From positions 1 through 51,677 of the forward strand of contig PFUL01000181.1 of NCBI GenBank assembly GCA_002790095.1: DNA of 51,677 bases. The letters are read 5' to 3'. The position numbers and the translations under genes were made by a program. The notes beneath the pieces are model-generated. The model searched no databases, had not been told where the DNA came from, and saw nothing but the letters and a program-made list of their open reading frames with translations. This DNA comes from Elusimicrobia bacterium CG_4_9_14_3_um_filter_62_55 (lineage in GTDB: Bacteria; Elusimicrobiota; Elusimicrobia; UBA1565). Each line of letters opens with the position of its first letter. Within the stretch, counting starts at the first letter, position 1. Shown here piece after piece: positions 18,689 to 26,882 of the stretch.

Positions 18689-19641
18689 AAACGAGGAGAC
18701 TGCTTTCGATCGTCCTCCTCTGCGCGGCTTTCCCGGCGCGGACGGGGGCGTTCGGCTCCGCGTCAAAAGGCACGGCCGGAGCCCAATTTCTGAAAATAGC
18801 CCCCGGCGCCCGGCCGGTCGCGATGGGCGAGGCGTTCGGGGCCGTCGCCGAAGGGGTATACGCGGCCCATTACAATCCGGCGGGGCTCGCGTTCGTCGAT
18901 CGGGTCGAGATCGGCGCGGCGCGAGACGCGCATTTTCAGGATATTGCGCACAACTATGGAGCGATCGCGGTGCCGCTTCTTTCTTTGCAGAACACCCGTC
19001 GAAAGCGCAACGCGTTCGGGACAGCCGCGTTTTCGCTGACGAGTCTTTCGATCTCCGATCTCGAACGGCGGGGGACTACGGAAACGGACGCCCCTCAGGG
19101 TTCTTTCGGAGCGAGCGATTTCGCTTACGCGCTCTCCTACGGCGGGTCCGTGACCGAGTCTCTCGCGCTGGGCGCTTCGGCGAAACTGATCCGGCAGACG
19201 ATCGATCGAACCGGGGGAACGGGGTTTGCGTTGGACGGCGGCGTGTTGTGGCGCCGGAAGCGCGGATCCCTCGGCGCCGGCCTGCGCAACTTCGGGCGCG
19301 GAGTGCGTCTCGGTTCCACCACCGATCCGCTTCCGACCGTCACTTACGCGGGAGCCGCCTACCGACCCGCGGCGGGATGGCTCGCGGCGGTGGAATTGCG
19401 GCAGCCGAGCGACGATGTTTTCCTGTTCTCTCTGGGAGCGGAATACGAGCGGGTCTTCTCGAAGCGTCTGCGCGGCGCGCTGCGCGGGGGATTCAATTCG
19501 GCGAATACGGATGCGGACGGCTTGGGCGGCGTGTCCTTGGGCGGCGGGATCGCGTACAAGCGCACGGAATTCGCGATCGCCTGGGCGCCGATGGGGGAAC
19601 TCGGCAACACCTTCCGGTATTCGCTGCGCGTGAAATTCTAG
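18685..19641 (+). CDS. PorV/PorQ family outer-membrane beta-barrel protein (copy 2)
   Basis: The product is 318 residues and a paralogue of the protein at 3608-4555. It has a signal peptide, the N-terminal signature GTAGAQFLKIAPGARPVAMG, then HYNPAGL, and ends GELGNTFRYSLRVKF; copy 1 ends with the closely similar GDLGNTFRFSVIVKF. The ATG overlaps the giant gene's stop (ATGA), implying coupled translation in roughly matched amounts. By analogy with PorV of the type IX system it would receive the C-terminal domain of the 3580-residue protein at the outer membrane. That each cargo gene has its own copy suggests partner specificity, or dosage. Its stop codon overlaps the stop of the convergent gene by four bases, leaving no room for a terminator between them. 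Confidence 0.85.
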   Translation: MKTRRLLSIVLLCAAFPARTGAFGSASKGTAGAQFLKIAPGARPVAMGEAFGAVAEGVYAAHYNPAGLAFVDRVEIGAARDAHFQDIAHNYGAIAVPLLSLQNTRRKRNAFGTAAFSLTSLSISDLERRGTTETDAPQGSFGASDFAYALSYGGSVTESLALGASAKLIRQTIDRTGGTGFALDGGVLWRRKRGSLGAGLRNFGRGVRLGSTTDPLPTVTYAGAAYRPAAGWLAAVELRQPSDDVFLFSLGAEYERVFSKRLRGALRGGFNSANTDADGLGGVSLGGGIAYKRTEFAIAWAPMGELGNTFRYSLRVKF

Positions 19642-20162
19642 GACTTCGGCTTTTCGCCGAGGCCGAACGCCTTCGCGGCGCCGGTCTTGGAGTCCGCGGC
19701 GCTCTCGCCCACCTTCGCGGTGCGTTCGCTCATCTCGTTGGCCTGAGCGGCCGCGGCGGTTTTCAGATTCACGGTTTGAAACGCCGTTTCGTCCGCTTCG
19801 GAGGTCGGGGAGGTTTGCCCGCTCGGCAACGCCGACTCCGGCAACGCCAGAGATTCGTCGTTTTGGACGTAGACGATCTTCCCGTTGACCCGCATCGCCG
19901 TGGTCACGCCCGGCTCCGCGAGAATCGCCTTGGAGAGGGGATCCGTGCCGAGTTTGATGGGCTTCGGGGCGTTTTTCTTGTCGTCGAAGCGTTTTCCGCC
20001 CTTCGTCCCGCAGTTGAACGGCAAGGCGCAGATCGTGAAGGTCGGTCCTTTTTGCGGGGGTTTCGGGGCTTCCTTGATAGGCGACGAGTCGAGCGCGAAG
20101 GCGCCGGTCGCGAATGCAAAGATCAGAGAGATCAACAGCGGCTGTTTCCACTTCTTGTCCAT
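19638..20162 (-). CDS. Small exported protein of unknown function (174 residues)
   Basis: The product has a clear signal peptide (KKWKQPLLISLIFAFATGAFA) and a mature part of about 150 residues rich in Lys, Pro, Ala and Ser. Two cysteines lie close together (CALPFNC), possibly a disulfide. The segment AMRVNGKIVYVQNDESLAL has beta character; the C-terminal third is Ala-rich and probably helical. No family was recognised. The start ATG 20162 has a TATCCT hexamer six bases upstream and only a weak AAGG next to it. It lies downstream of, and on the same strand as, another exported unknown protein, and both upstream regions share GGCCTA sites, so the two may be co-regulated. Confidence 0.7.
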   Translation of the reverse strand: MDKKWKQPLLISLIFAFATGAFALDSSPIKEAPKPPQKGPTFTICALPFNCGTKGGKRFDDKKNAPKPIKLGTDPLSKAILAEPGVTTAMRVNGKIVYVQNDESLALPESALPSGQTSPTSEADETAFQTVNLKTAAAAQANEMSERTAKVGESAADSKTGAAKAFGLGEKPKS

Positions 20163-20168
20163 GACCTT

Positions 20169-20174
20169 AGGATA
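20169..20174 (-). promoter_or_regulatory. -10-like hexamer next to the start of the 174-residue exported protein gene
   Basis: On the minus strand TATCCT ends six bases before the ATG, which would put the transcription start within a base or two of the start codon. No good -35 was found at 16-18 bases. Confidence 0.3.
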
Positions 20175-20205
20175 GCGTCCGATCGGTTGCGGGATAAGAG
20201 ACGAA

Positions 20206-20258
20206 GGGCCTAGCGGATTTAGGGAGGAGGCCTAAACGGAATTGGGCCCAGGGGCCTA
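20206..20258. promoter_or_regulatory. Three direct GGCCTA repeats, candidate operator
   Basis: GGCCTA occurs at 20207-20212, 20229-20234 and 20253-20258, spaced 22 and 24 bases (about two helical turns), in the 97-base gap upstream of the gene starting at 20162. The regular phasing in a short non-coding gap suggests cooperative binding of a regulator. The same hexamer clusters again at 21542-21593. Confidence 0.4.
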
Positions 20259-20259
20259 G

Positions 20260-21519
20260 TTAGCGGCAGGCGCCGTTGACGAGCACGCCCCGAACCGTGG
20301 TTCCGAAGGTGGTGGTGCGCGTGCAGGTTTCCTTCGCTTCGCGCATGGGAGTGCCCGCGGAGGAGGTCAGCGAACGCTCTATGCGGTCCTTAGCCCCGTC
20401 GTCGTTGGGGTCCCGCAGTGCTTGCGCGCCGTGGTTGTCGGAATCCAGCGCCTGGAGATACGAGCGGGAACGCCCCAGTCTCTCCGGAATTCCCGCGACC
20501 GGGACATGGCTCGGATCAGGACCGCGCAGCAGGCGCTCGATCGCTTCGGGGCTCTGCGCGGCCTGATATTGGGCCTGAAGCGTCTGGAGGCGGTCCTTGG
20601 CTATGCCGCGATCCATTCCGGGCTCGAACATCGGCACTTCCCGACCGCCGGGCCCACCGGGGTTCGAGGCGGAGAAGCCGTTGCCGAAGCCGCCTTTCGC
20701 GGTTCCGCCGCAGGTCGTGCAGTCTCCCGCCGCCGGATGATCCGCCGGGTCGCCGTTGTACATGCTGGTCGGCGGTTGGTCCTGAGAAAGGGTATTGAGA
20801 AAATTGTCAACCTGAGAATCGTTGACCGGGGCGTCGTTTTGGATGATGTTGTTCGCCATCAGGTCCGGCGTCGGGGCGCTCTTCTCGCCGGAGTCGGGTG
20901 TCCCTTCTTCCGGGGAGTCCATCGACCGCGCAGCCGCCGCTCCCTCCGCGGGGGAAGGCTTGGGAGTGGTGTCCGGAAGTTCCGCCGTCTGAGTGCCGGC
21001 GGCGGGGTCCACCGAGTCGAAGGGGTTTCCGCGGCACAACTGCGCGGTGTTGTTGCAGAATCCCATGATGTTGCCGTCACCGTCGAACTGGGGCTGGACA
21101 TCGTCTCCGCGCTGAAGGTCTTCTATCAGACCCTGCATAAAGGCCTGGGACAGGCCATCCGGCTTGCCGTCGTCGCCCGTCTTGATGGCCAAGCTGTCGG
21201 TGATCGCCTTGAGCCGTTCATCGGAAACCGGGCTGCCAGTCGATTCCCCGTTCGCCTTAATGGCGGCGACCACAAAGTTCTTGACGTCCGCCTCGGTTTT
21301 AGGCGGCGCAAGCGGGTTGGGAATCCCGGGGCCCAGGTCGAATCTCGACGCTTCGTTCGCGGCTGCGGGAGTGCCGCTTTCCGACGTAGAGGTTTCGGTC
21401 TCCGCCGTCGCGGTCTCTTCCGGTGGGGGCTTCGGCGGGTCTTCCGCGCGCGCTTTGGCCGCTCCCAGGAGAAGGGAGAGCGCGGCGAGTACGGGAAGCA
21501 GGACCTTCGAACGATACAT
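20260..21519 (-). CDS. Exported low-complexity protein of unknown function (419 residues)
   Basis: A signal peptide (YRSKVLLPVLAALSLLLG, cleavage near ARA) is followed by an acidic Thr/Glu/Ser-rich linker (about 27-60). Next is a small helical segment (about 78-135: DVKNFVVAAIKANGEST, then LKAITDSLAIK and AFMQGLIEDLQRGDD), which looks folded. After it come disordered Pro/Ser/Asp-rich stretches with a few cysteines (CNNTAQLC, CTTCGG), a helical DRLQTLQAQYQAAQS segment and a Cys-containing C-terminus. No family was recognised. AAGG lies about seven bases before the ATG. A promoter with TATACT and TTGCGC precedes it. It is secreted or periplasmic, possibly a structural or regulatory component linked to the 174-residue protein next to it. 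Confidence 0.7.
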   Translation of the reverse strand: MYRSKVLLPVLAALSLLLGAAKARAEDPPKPPPEETATAETETSTSESGTPAAANEASRFDLGPGIPNPLAPPKTEADVKNFVVAAIKANGESTGSPVSDERLKAITDSLAIKTGDDGKPDGLSQAFMQGLIEDLQRGDDVQPQFDGDGNIMGFCNNTAQLCRGNPFDSVDPAAGTQTAELPDTTPKPSPAEGAAAARSMDSPEEGTPDSGEKSAPTPDLMANNIIQNDAPVNDSQVDNFLNTLSQDQPPTSMYNGDPADHPAAGDCTTCGGTAKGGFGNGFSASNPGGPGGREVPMFEPGMDRGIAKDRLQTLQAQYQAAQSPEAIERLLRGPDPSHVPVAGIPERLGRSRSYLQALDSDNHGAQALRDPNDDGAKDRIERSLTSSAGTPMREAKETCTRTTTFGTTVRGVLVNGACR

Positions 21520-21537
21520 TTTCTTTACCTTGCCGAT

Positions 21538-21565
21538 AGTATAGGCCGTAAGCTGGACGGCGCAA
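21538..21565 (-). promoter_or_regulatory. Candidate promoter of the 419-residue exported protein gene
   Basis: On the minus strand TTGCGC (21565-21560) and TATACT (21543-21538) are 16 bases apart. The start codon is 18 bases downstream of the -10 with an AAGG site between, so this gene has a leader. A TAGGCC site overlaps the -10. Confidence 0.45.
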
Positions 21566-21603
21566 GCCCATTGGGCCTAGGCGTCAATAGGCCCTAAGAC
21601 CTA
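21542..21603. promoter_or_regulatory. GGCCTA/TAGGCC cluster between divergent genes, candidate operator
   Basis: TAGGCC at 21542-21547, GGCCTA at 21574-21579, TAGGCC at 21588-21593 (within the near-palindrome TAGGCCCTA) and a variant GACCTA at 21598-21603 lie in the 142-base gap between the minus-strand exported protein gene and the phosphohexomutase gene. One copy overlaps the minus-strand -10. The clustering matches that at 20206-20258, pointing to a shared regulator. Confidence 0.4.
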
Positions 21604-21624
21604 TGAAATTAATGTCGCAAAATC

Positions 21625-21655
21625 TTGAACTTCTTCCTCTTGTATGCTATATATA
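21625..21655 (+). promoter_or_regulatory. Candidate promoter of the phosphohexomutase-enolase operon
   Basis: TTGAAC (21625-21630) is followed after 17 bases by TATATA (21648-21653), with overlapping TATATA at 21650-21655. The start codon at 21662 is six to eight bases beyond the -10, so the mRNA would begin at or next to the ATG. No Shine-Dalgarno sequence is present. Confidence 0.45.
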
Positions 21656-21661
21656 CGGCCC

Positions 21662-23140
21662 ATGGCTATCAAATTCGGCACTTCCGGTTGGCGCGCGATC
21701 ATGGCGGAGGAATTCACCTTCCAGAACGTGCGCCGGTTGATTCACGCGATCTCGGCTCATGTGAAGGAGCATCCCGAATTCGGCTACGCGAGTTCGGATT
21801 ACCGCCAGCACGCCGGCAAGGTCCCCGATTCCGAGGGGCCGACGGTGGTGATCGGGTACGATCCCCGCTTCCAAGGGGACGAATTCGCCCGCGAAGCCGC
21901 CCTCGTGTTCGCGCACGACGGGATCCGGGTTCTTATGTCCAAGGAAGACGTCCCCACTCCGGCGCTGGCATGGGCCGTCCTCGAAAAGAAAGCCGTCGGC
22001 GGGGTCTGCGTGACGGCCAGCCACAATCCGAGCCGCTACAACGGCATCAAGTGGTCTCCGTTCTGGGGCGGACCGGCGACGCTCGGCGTCACCGACGACA
22101 TCGAGCACCGCCTCGGCGTCATGGGACACGCCCTCGTGAAGACGATGCCGCTCGTCAAGGCCGAGCGGGATCAATGGATCGTCCAGACCGACCTGAAGCC
22201 CGGTTACTTCAAGCAGCTTCGGAGCCTGTTGGACCCCAAGGCGCTCAAGAATTCCAAGCTCAAGATCGGCGTGGACGCGATGCACGGCGCCGCGCGCGGC
22301 TATTTGAGGCCGTTCCTGGAAAGTCTCGGCCTCGATGTCATCGGCATTCGCGAAGAGCGCGACGTCGATTTCGCCGGCGCTTCCCCCGAACCCGATCCCT
22401 CGAAATTGAAGGAACTGATCGCCCTGATGAAGAAGGACAAGCTTCACATCGGGATGGCGTGCGACGGCGACGCGGACCGCTTCGGCATTCTGGATCAGGG
22501 CGGGGAATGGATTTCGGCCAACGATGTGCTTGCGCTGACCCTTCACCACCTCGTCAAGAATCGCGGACAGCGAGGCAGCGTCGCCAGAAGTTTGATGACC
22601 TCCCACTTCGTCGATGCGGTGGCGAAGGGGCACGGTCTTCGCGTGCGCGAGACGCCGGTCGGGTTCAAGCACATCGGAGATCTGCTCCGCACCGGGGATT
22701 TCCTATTGGGCGGAGAGGAGTCGGGCGGGCTTTCGATTCGGGGCCACGCCCCGGAGAAGGACGGTCTTTTGGCCTGTCTTTTGATGGCGGAACTCGTCGC
22801 GTTCGAGAAGAAGCCGCTCGTGAAGATCCGGCAGGAGCTTTTCAAGTCCTACGGGGAATTTCACAACGCTCGAATGAATTTCGAACTTCCCGACGCGAAG
22901 TTCATGAAGGACCTCAACGACCGCCTGCGCGTGAAAGCCCCGACAAATCTCGACGGCACCTCGGTGTGGCGCATCGACGACACCGACGGCTATAAGTTCA
23001 TTCTGAAGGACGGACGCTGGCTCGGCCTGCGGTTCTCCGGCACCGAGCCCGTGGTGCGTCTCTACGCCGAGGCCCACAACGAGAAGGATTTGAAGGCGCT
23101 GGTCGCAGAAGGGCAGCGCATCATCGAGGGAAAGAAATGA
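21662..23140 (+). CDS. Phosphoglucomutase/phosphomannomutase family protein
   Basis: The 492-residue product belongs to the alpha-D-phosphohexomutase superfamily, which moves phosphate between C1 and C6 of hexoses through a phosphoserine enzyme. All four signature elements are present: FGTSGWRA near the N-terminus, the active-site serine loop TASHNP, the metal-binding loop DGDADR, the sugar-binding loop GGEESGG, and the C-terminal phosphate loop RFSGTEP. Substrate preference (glucose, mannose or glucosamine phosphate) cannot be told from motifs alone; the GGEESGG loop and length resemble bacterial phosphoglucomutase-like enzymes. I chose ATG 21662 and not the in-frame ATG at 21644, which lies inside the promoter -10 region. 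The stop overlaps enolase by four bases, joining hexose interconversion to glycolysis. Confidence 0.9.
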   Translation: MAIKFGTSGWRAIMAEEFTFQNVRRLIHAISAHVKEHPEFGYASSDYRQHAGKVPDSEGPTVVIGYDPRFQGDEFAREAALVFAHDGIRVLMSKEDVPTPALAWAVLEKKAVGGVCVTASHNPSRYNGIKWSPFWGGPATLGVTDDIEHRLGVMGHALVKTMPLVKAERDQWIVQTDLKPGYFKQLRSLLDPKALKNSKLKIGVDAMHGAARGYLRPFLESLGLDVIGIREERDVDFAGASPEPDPSKLKELIALMKKDKLHIGMACDGDADRFGILDQGGEWISANDVLALTLHHLVKNRGQRGSVARSLMTSHFVDAVAKGHGLRVRETPVGFKHIGDLLRTGDFLLGGEESGGLSIRGHAPEKDGLLACLLMAELVAFEKKPLVKIRQELFKSYGEFHNARMNFELPDAKFMKDLNDRLRVKAPTNLDGTSVWRIDDTDGYKFILKDGRWLGLRFSGTEPVVRLYAEAHNEKDLKALVAEGQRIIEGKK

Positions 23141-24435
23141 GCCAGTTCAAGATCGCCTCCGTCACCGCCCGGGAGATTATGGACTCCCGGGGATTTCCGA
23201 CTCTCGAAGCGGAGGTTCGTCTGGAGGGAGGCGCTTGCGGACGCGCCGCGGTGCCCAGCGGCGCCTCCACCGGCGAGCATGAGGCCGTCGAGCTGCGCGA
23301 CGGGGACAAAGCCCGCTTTATGGGGAAGGGAGTGCTGAAGGCGGTCGAGAACGCGCAGGGCGCGCTCGGCGCGGCGCTGGTCGGGATGGACGCCTCGCAG
23401 CAAAAGGCTCTCGATGAGAAAATGATCTCCCTCGATGGGACGCCCAATAAAGGGAAGCTCGGCGCCAACGCGATTCTGAGCGTTTCTATGGCGGCCTCCC
23501 GTGCCGCGGCTCAAGCTGCGGGCAAGCCGCTCTATCGCCATCTTCGCGACGCGTTTAAGATCGACGATTCTCAGTGGCTGCTCCCCGCCCCGATGTTCAA
23601 CATCATCAACGGGGGAAAGCACGCCGACAGCGGTCTCGACGTTCAGGAATTCATGGTCGTGCCTCTGGGTGCGCCGTCCTTCCCCGAGGCGCTCCGCTGG
23701 GGCACGGAGATTTATCAGCATTTGAAGAAAATCCTCGCCGGGCGCGGCGAATCCACTTCCGTCGGGGACGAGGGTGGTTTCGCCCCGCGCCTGAAATCGC
23801 ACGACGAGGCTATCGAGACGATTTTCGATGCGATCGACGCCGCCGGTTATTCCGGCAAGGTTCGCCTGTCTTTGGACGCCGCCGCGAGCGAGTTCTGCGA
23901 CGGAGGGAAATACGGCTTTGAGGGCGGATCGCTTTCCGCCTCCGAGATGACTGCGAAGTACGCGGCGTGGGTCGCGAAGTATCCGGTGGCCTCGATCGAG
24001 GATCCTCTCGATGAGAACGATTGGGAAGGCTATAAGAATTTGACCGCCGAACTCGGCGAGCGCGTCCGTGTGATCGGAGACGATCTCTTCGTGACCAATG
24101 TCGCTCGCCTGGAGCGCGGCATTAAGGAAAGGTCCGCGAACTCGATCCTGATCAAGCTGAACCAGATCGGAACGCTCAGCGAGACGGTCGCCACCGTGCT
24201 CATGGCGCAAGAGGCGGGTTTCTCGGCGGTGATCTCCCATCGCTCCGGAGAGACGGCGGACGCCTACATCGCCGATCTTGCCGTCGCTCTGAACGCCGGC
24301 GCGATCAAGACGGGCGCCCCCTGCCGTTCGGAGCGCCTGGCCAAATACAACCAGCTGCTGCGCATCCACGACGAACTCGGGAGTAAATCCCGCTACGCCG
24401 GTGACAAGGCCTTCCGCGCGGTGGTGAATGCCTAA
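23137..24435 (+). CDS. eno: Enolase
   Basis: The 432-residue product has the standard enolase length and dehydrates 2-phosphoglycerate to phosphoenolpyruvate in the cytoplasm. Visible motifs are the substrate-loop [15 protein letters not shown], the catalytic-base-partner loop [10 protein letters not shown], the magnesium ligands in [11 protein letters not shown] and GDDLF, the catalytic lysine in [13 protein letters not shown], and the SHRSGETAD signature. Nothing essential is missing. The ATG overlaps the phosphohexomutase stop (ATGA), and the 3' end overlaps the FtsB-like gene by eight bases. The eno-ftsB gene order is widespread in bacteria and supports both calls. Confidence 0.97.
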   Translation: MSQFKIASVTAREIMDSRGFPTLEAEVRLEGGACGRAAVPSGASTGEHEAVELRDGDKARFMGKGVLKAVENAQGALGAALVGMDASQQKALDEKMISLDGTPNKGKLGANAILSVSMAASRAAAQAAGKPLYRHLRDAFKIDDSQWLLPAPMFNIINGGKHADSGLDVQEFMVVPLGAPSFPEALRWGTEIYQHLKKILAGRGESTSVGDEGGFAPRLKSHDEAIETIFDAIDAAGYSGKVRLSLDAAASEFCDGGKYGFEGGSLSASEMTAKYAAWVAKYPVASIEDPLDENDWEGYKNLTAELGERVRVIGDDLFVTNVARLERGIKERSANSILIKLNQIGTLSETVATVLMAQEAGFSAVISHRSGETADAYIADLAVALNAGAIKTGAPCRSERLAKYNQLLRIHDELGSKSRYAGDKAFRAVVNA

Positions 24436-24811
24436 ACGAGACAAACGCGCTCACTTTCGCAATTCGGGGCCTAGTCCTCGCTCTCTGCTCGGACGCCGCC
24501 AGGCGCCCGCTCGCGCGATCACCCGCCGGGCCGCCGCGGTCTACGGCGGTCTCGCGCTTGCCGCGGTGCTGCTTCTGGTCGGGAACCGAGGGTTCCGGAC
24601 GATCATCTCCGGCCATTTTCAGTTGCGGCGCCTGAACGCCGAAATGACCCGCCTCGAGCGGGAAGAGGCCGAACTGCAGGCGCGCATCGACGCGGTTCAG
24701 CACGATGACTGGGCGCTGGAGCGCGTCGTTCGCAAACAGCTCGGTTTTCGCCGCGACCGCGAGATCGAGTACCGATTCCCGCCCCCTCCCCCCGAAGAAC
24801 GCTTCCGTTGA
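24428..24811 (+). CDS. FtsB/DivIC-like septum formation protein
   Basis: The 127-residue product has a basic cytoplasmic N-terminus of about 35 residues, a single membrane segment ([19 protein letters not shown]), a periplasmic coiled coil ([20 protein letters not shown]) and the family's C-terminal signature [20 protein letters not shown]. FtsB/DivIC joins FtsL and FtsQ/DivIB in the divisome and helps activate septal peptidoglycan synthesis. The N-terminal extension before the membrane segment is longer than in E. coli FtsB. Its location directly after enolase matches the common eno-ftsB arrangement. The stop overlaps a TTG start of the next gene. Confidence 0.9.
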   Translation: MPKRDKRAHFRNSGPSPRSLLGRRQAPARAITRRAAAVYGGLALAAVLLLVGNRGFRTIISGHFQLRRLNAEMTRLEREEAELQARIDAVQHDDWALERVVRKQLGFRRDREIEYRFPPPPPEERFR

Positions 24812-25446
24812 TCTACCTCCGCCAGATTGAGCTTGGGCCGATGGGGAATTACGTTTACCTGGTTGGCGATCCCGAGACGAAGGTTTGCGCGGTCGTCGAT
24901 CCCGCCTGGGATGCGCGCGCGATTTTCGACGCGGCGAAGGCCGATGGGTATCGGATCGAACAGATGCTGATTACGCACGGGCACCACGATCATCTGAACG
25001 CGATCGAGCCGCTTCTTTCTTTGGTCGACGCGCGAGTCCACATACACGAACAAGACGCCTTCGCCGTCCCGGCGATCGGGGACGCCCTCGTTCCGGTTCG
25101 CGGGGGGGATCGCCTCGAGCTGGGAAAGTTGTCCGTGCGCTGCCTTCACACCCCCGGGCATACCGAGGGCTCTCAGTGCTTCCGGTTTGAAGGGAATCTG
25201 ATGACCGGCGATACCTTGTTTATCCGCAGCTGCGGGCGGGTGGATTTCGAAAATTCCAATCCGGAAAAAATGTGGGCCAGCTTGAAGAGCCTTTGCGGAC
25301 TCGAGGATTCCCTGACGGTGCTGCCGGGGCACAATTATTCCCCCGAAAAGAGCGTCTCCTTGGGAGTGGAAAAGACGCAAAATCGGTTCTTGCGCGCGGC
25401 GCTCAACGCGGGTCCGGAGAAGTTCCGAGCACTCGTCGGCCTTTGA
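24808..25446 (+). CDS. Metallo-beta-lactamase-fold hydrolase, glyoxalase II-like
   Basis: The 212-residue product carries the two-metal site THGHHDH, the second histidine in HTPGHTEGS, the bridging aspartate in GDTLF and the last histidine in PGHNYSPEKS. The RSCGRVDF segment is typical of the hydroxyacylglutathione hydrolase-like branch (also persulfide dioxygenase relatives). Members hydrolyse thioesters or act on low-molecular-weight thiol adducts; the exact substrate is not determinable here. The start is TTG 24808, which overlaps the upstream stop by four bases (TTGA); the next in-frame ATG at 24841 would remove the first beta-strand, so TTG is preferred. Confidence 0.88.
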   Translation: MIYLRQIELGPMGNYVYLVGDPETKVCAVVDPAWDARAIFDAAKADGYRIEQMLITHGHHDHLNAIEPLLSLVDARVHIHEQDAFAVPAIGDALVPVRGGDRLELGKLSVRCLHTPGHTEGSQCFRFEGNLMTGDTLFIRSCGRVDFENSNPEKMWASLKSLCGLEDSLTVLPGHNYSPEKSVSLGVEKTQNRFLRAALNAGPEKFRALVGL

Positions 25447-25450
25447 TTCC

Positions 25451-25456
25451 TATAAT
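25451..25456 (+). promoter_or_regulatory. Perfect TATAAT box five bases before a start codon
   Basis: TATAAT is at 25451-25456 and the ATG of the HAD phosphatase gene is at 25462. Transcription would start at about the A of the ATG, so a leaderless mRNA is expected. No -35 match and no Shine-Dalgarno sequence were found. Confidence 0.4.
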
Positions 25457-25461
25457 AACGC

Positions 25462-26112
25462 ATGAGCCGGACTTCCTGGGCCGTCGTCCTCGATTTTGAC
25501 GGGACGATCACCACGCATGATATCGCCGATTCGATCCTCAACGAATTCGGAGGGTTGTCCCGCCGGATGATCAACGCCTCCTACGATCCGGGCGTCGTAA
25601 CCGAACAGTGGGTTCGCGATATGTTTCGTCGCGTTAAAACCGAGCCGGAACAGCTCCGGCGCTTCGTCCGGAAAACGGCGAGGGCGCGCCCCGGGTTTCA
25701 CGATTTCATCGCCCGCTGCGGGGAGCTCACGATTCCGGTGGAGATCGTCAGCGGCGGGCTCGACCTGTATCTCGACCTTTTGCTCGGAGATTGGGGGCAC
25801 GCGCATCTTCCGCGCTACCGGGCCACCTCGCGGATGACAAACTCGGGACTCTCCGTGCGCTACGGCTATTTGAAGGGATCCTCTCTTGACGATTTTAAGC
25901 GGGACCGGGTCTTGGCGCATCGCCGGGCGGGACGAAAGGTGCTCTTCGCGGGAGACGGCACAAGCGACATCGCCGCCGCGAAGTCGGCCGATGCCGCGTT
26001 CGCTCGCGGCCATTTGTGGAAGCATCTGCGCGGCGCCGGATTCTCCGCGAGGCCGCTCCGGACCTTTCACGCGGCGCGGCGCCTTTTGGAGGTCTCATGT
26101 TCCCAACCTTGA
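25462..26112 (+). CDS. HAD-superfamily phosphatase, MtnX/SerB-like
   Basis: The 216-residue product has the HAD motifs in order: LDFDGTIT with the nucleophile and acid aspartates, EIVSGG (motif II), a lysine in the DFKRDRV region and GDGTSDIAAA (motif IV). The helical cap between motifs I and II places it in subfamily IB with SerB and MtnX. MtnX removes phosphate from 2-hydroxy-3-keto-5-methylthiopentenyl 1-phosphate in methionine salvage; SerB dephosphorylates phosphoserine. The sequence pattern resembles MtnX more, but no other salvage gene is adjacent, so the substrate is open. The 3' end overlaps lgt by 16 bases. Confidence 0.82.
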   Translation: MSRTSWAVVLDFDGTITTHDIADSILNEFGGLSRRMINASYDPGVVTEQWVRDMFRRVKTEPEQLRRFVRKTARARPGFHDFIARCGELTIPVEIVSGGLDLYLDLLLGDWGHAHLPRYRATSRMTNSGLSVRYGYLKGSSLDDFKRDRVLAHRRAGRKVLFAGDGTSDIAAAKSADAAFARGHLWKHLRGAGFSARPLRTFHAARRLLEVSCSQP

Positions 26113-26882
26113 TCCAAATCGGTTCGTTTCGGATCGCGACCTACGGGGTGATCGTCGCGGCGGGATATCTTCTCGGAATCGCTTGGCTCACGAAAGAGCG
26201 GGAGCGCATGGGCCTCGATGAAGAGCGCTTCTGGTCGCTGATCTACGCCCTGTTTATCGGAGCGATCCTGGGCGGAAAGCTGATGTATTGGGGCGTGGAA
26301 TGGCGATCCCTGCTGGACGGCTCTTTACATCCCTTGCGCGACATCCGCTACGGATTCGTGTTCTTCGGGGGCTTGCTCGGTTCCTGCGTGACCGGCGCTT
26401 GGTGGGTGCGCCGGCACAAGGCCGCTTATTTGAAGCTGGCGGATTACTTCGGGGTCGCGCTTCCGATGGGGCATTCCATTGGTCGGCTGGGCTGTTTGAT
26501 GGCGGGCTGCTGCGCCGGACGCCCCACCCAGGTTCCTTGGGCGATCCGCTTTACGCATCCGGAATCCTTGGTCGCTCCGCATTTGCGGGGCGTGGGGCTT
26601 CACCCGACGCAACTCTACGAGTCCCTCGCGGTCGGCGCCGTGGCCTACGCGGCGCTGCGCACGATCCGGCGGGTGCAGGCCGGGACGCTGCCCGCCGGTT
26701 CCGCGTTCGCGCTCTACATCGGACTTTACTCGTTCGCTCGATTCGTGATTGAATTTTTTCGCGGGGACGACCGCGGCGGTTTCTTTTTTGGACTGTCTCC
26801 CGCTCAATGCATTTCGCTGGCGGTTTCGGTGTGGGCGCTCTGGATCTACACGAGGCGGCGATTCCCCAAGGAGGTCGCGTGA
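26097..26882 (+). CDS. lgt: Prolipoprotein diacylglyceryl transferase
   Basis: The 261-residue integral membrane enzyme transfers diacylglycerol from phosphatidylglycerol to the lipobox cysteine of prolipoproteins. It has the N-terminal PTLIQIGSFRIATYGV segment typical of Lgt, about seven membrane helices, the signature HSIGRLGCLMAGCCAG (the Cys-containing variant of the GRLGNF motif), HPTQLYES, and the C-terminal RFVIEFFRGDDRG. I chose ATG 26097, preceded by GGAGG five bases upstream; an earlier in-frame start would overlap the HAD gene extensively and lacks a ribosome site. A probable lipoprotein gene at 49967 shows that the pathway has a substrate in this window. Confidence 0.93.
   Translation: MFPTLIQIGSFRIATYGVIVAAGYLLGIAWLTKERERMGLDEERFWSLIYALFIGAILGGKLMYWGVEWRSLLDGSLHPLRDIRYGFVFFGGLLGSCVTGAWWVRRHKAAYLKLADYFGVALPMGHSIGRLGCLMAGCCAGRPTQVPWAIRFTHPESLVAPHLRGVGLHPTQLYESLAVGAVAYAALRTIRRVQAGTLPAGSAFALYIGLYSFARFVIEFFRGDDRGGFFFGLSPAQCISLAVSVWALWIYTRRRFPKEVA

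Noticed and set aside
18763-20151. Minus-strand open frame spanning the second PorV gene and part of the 174-residue protein gene
   Set aside because: It ignores the clear signal peptides and stops of both real genes and reads as Arg-rich random sequence.
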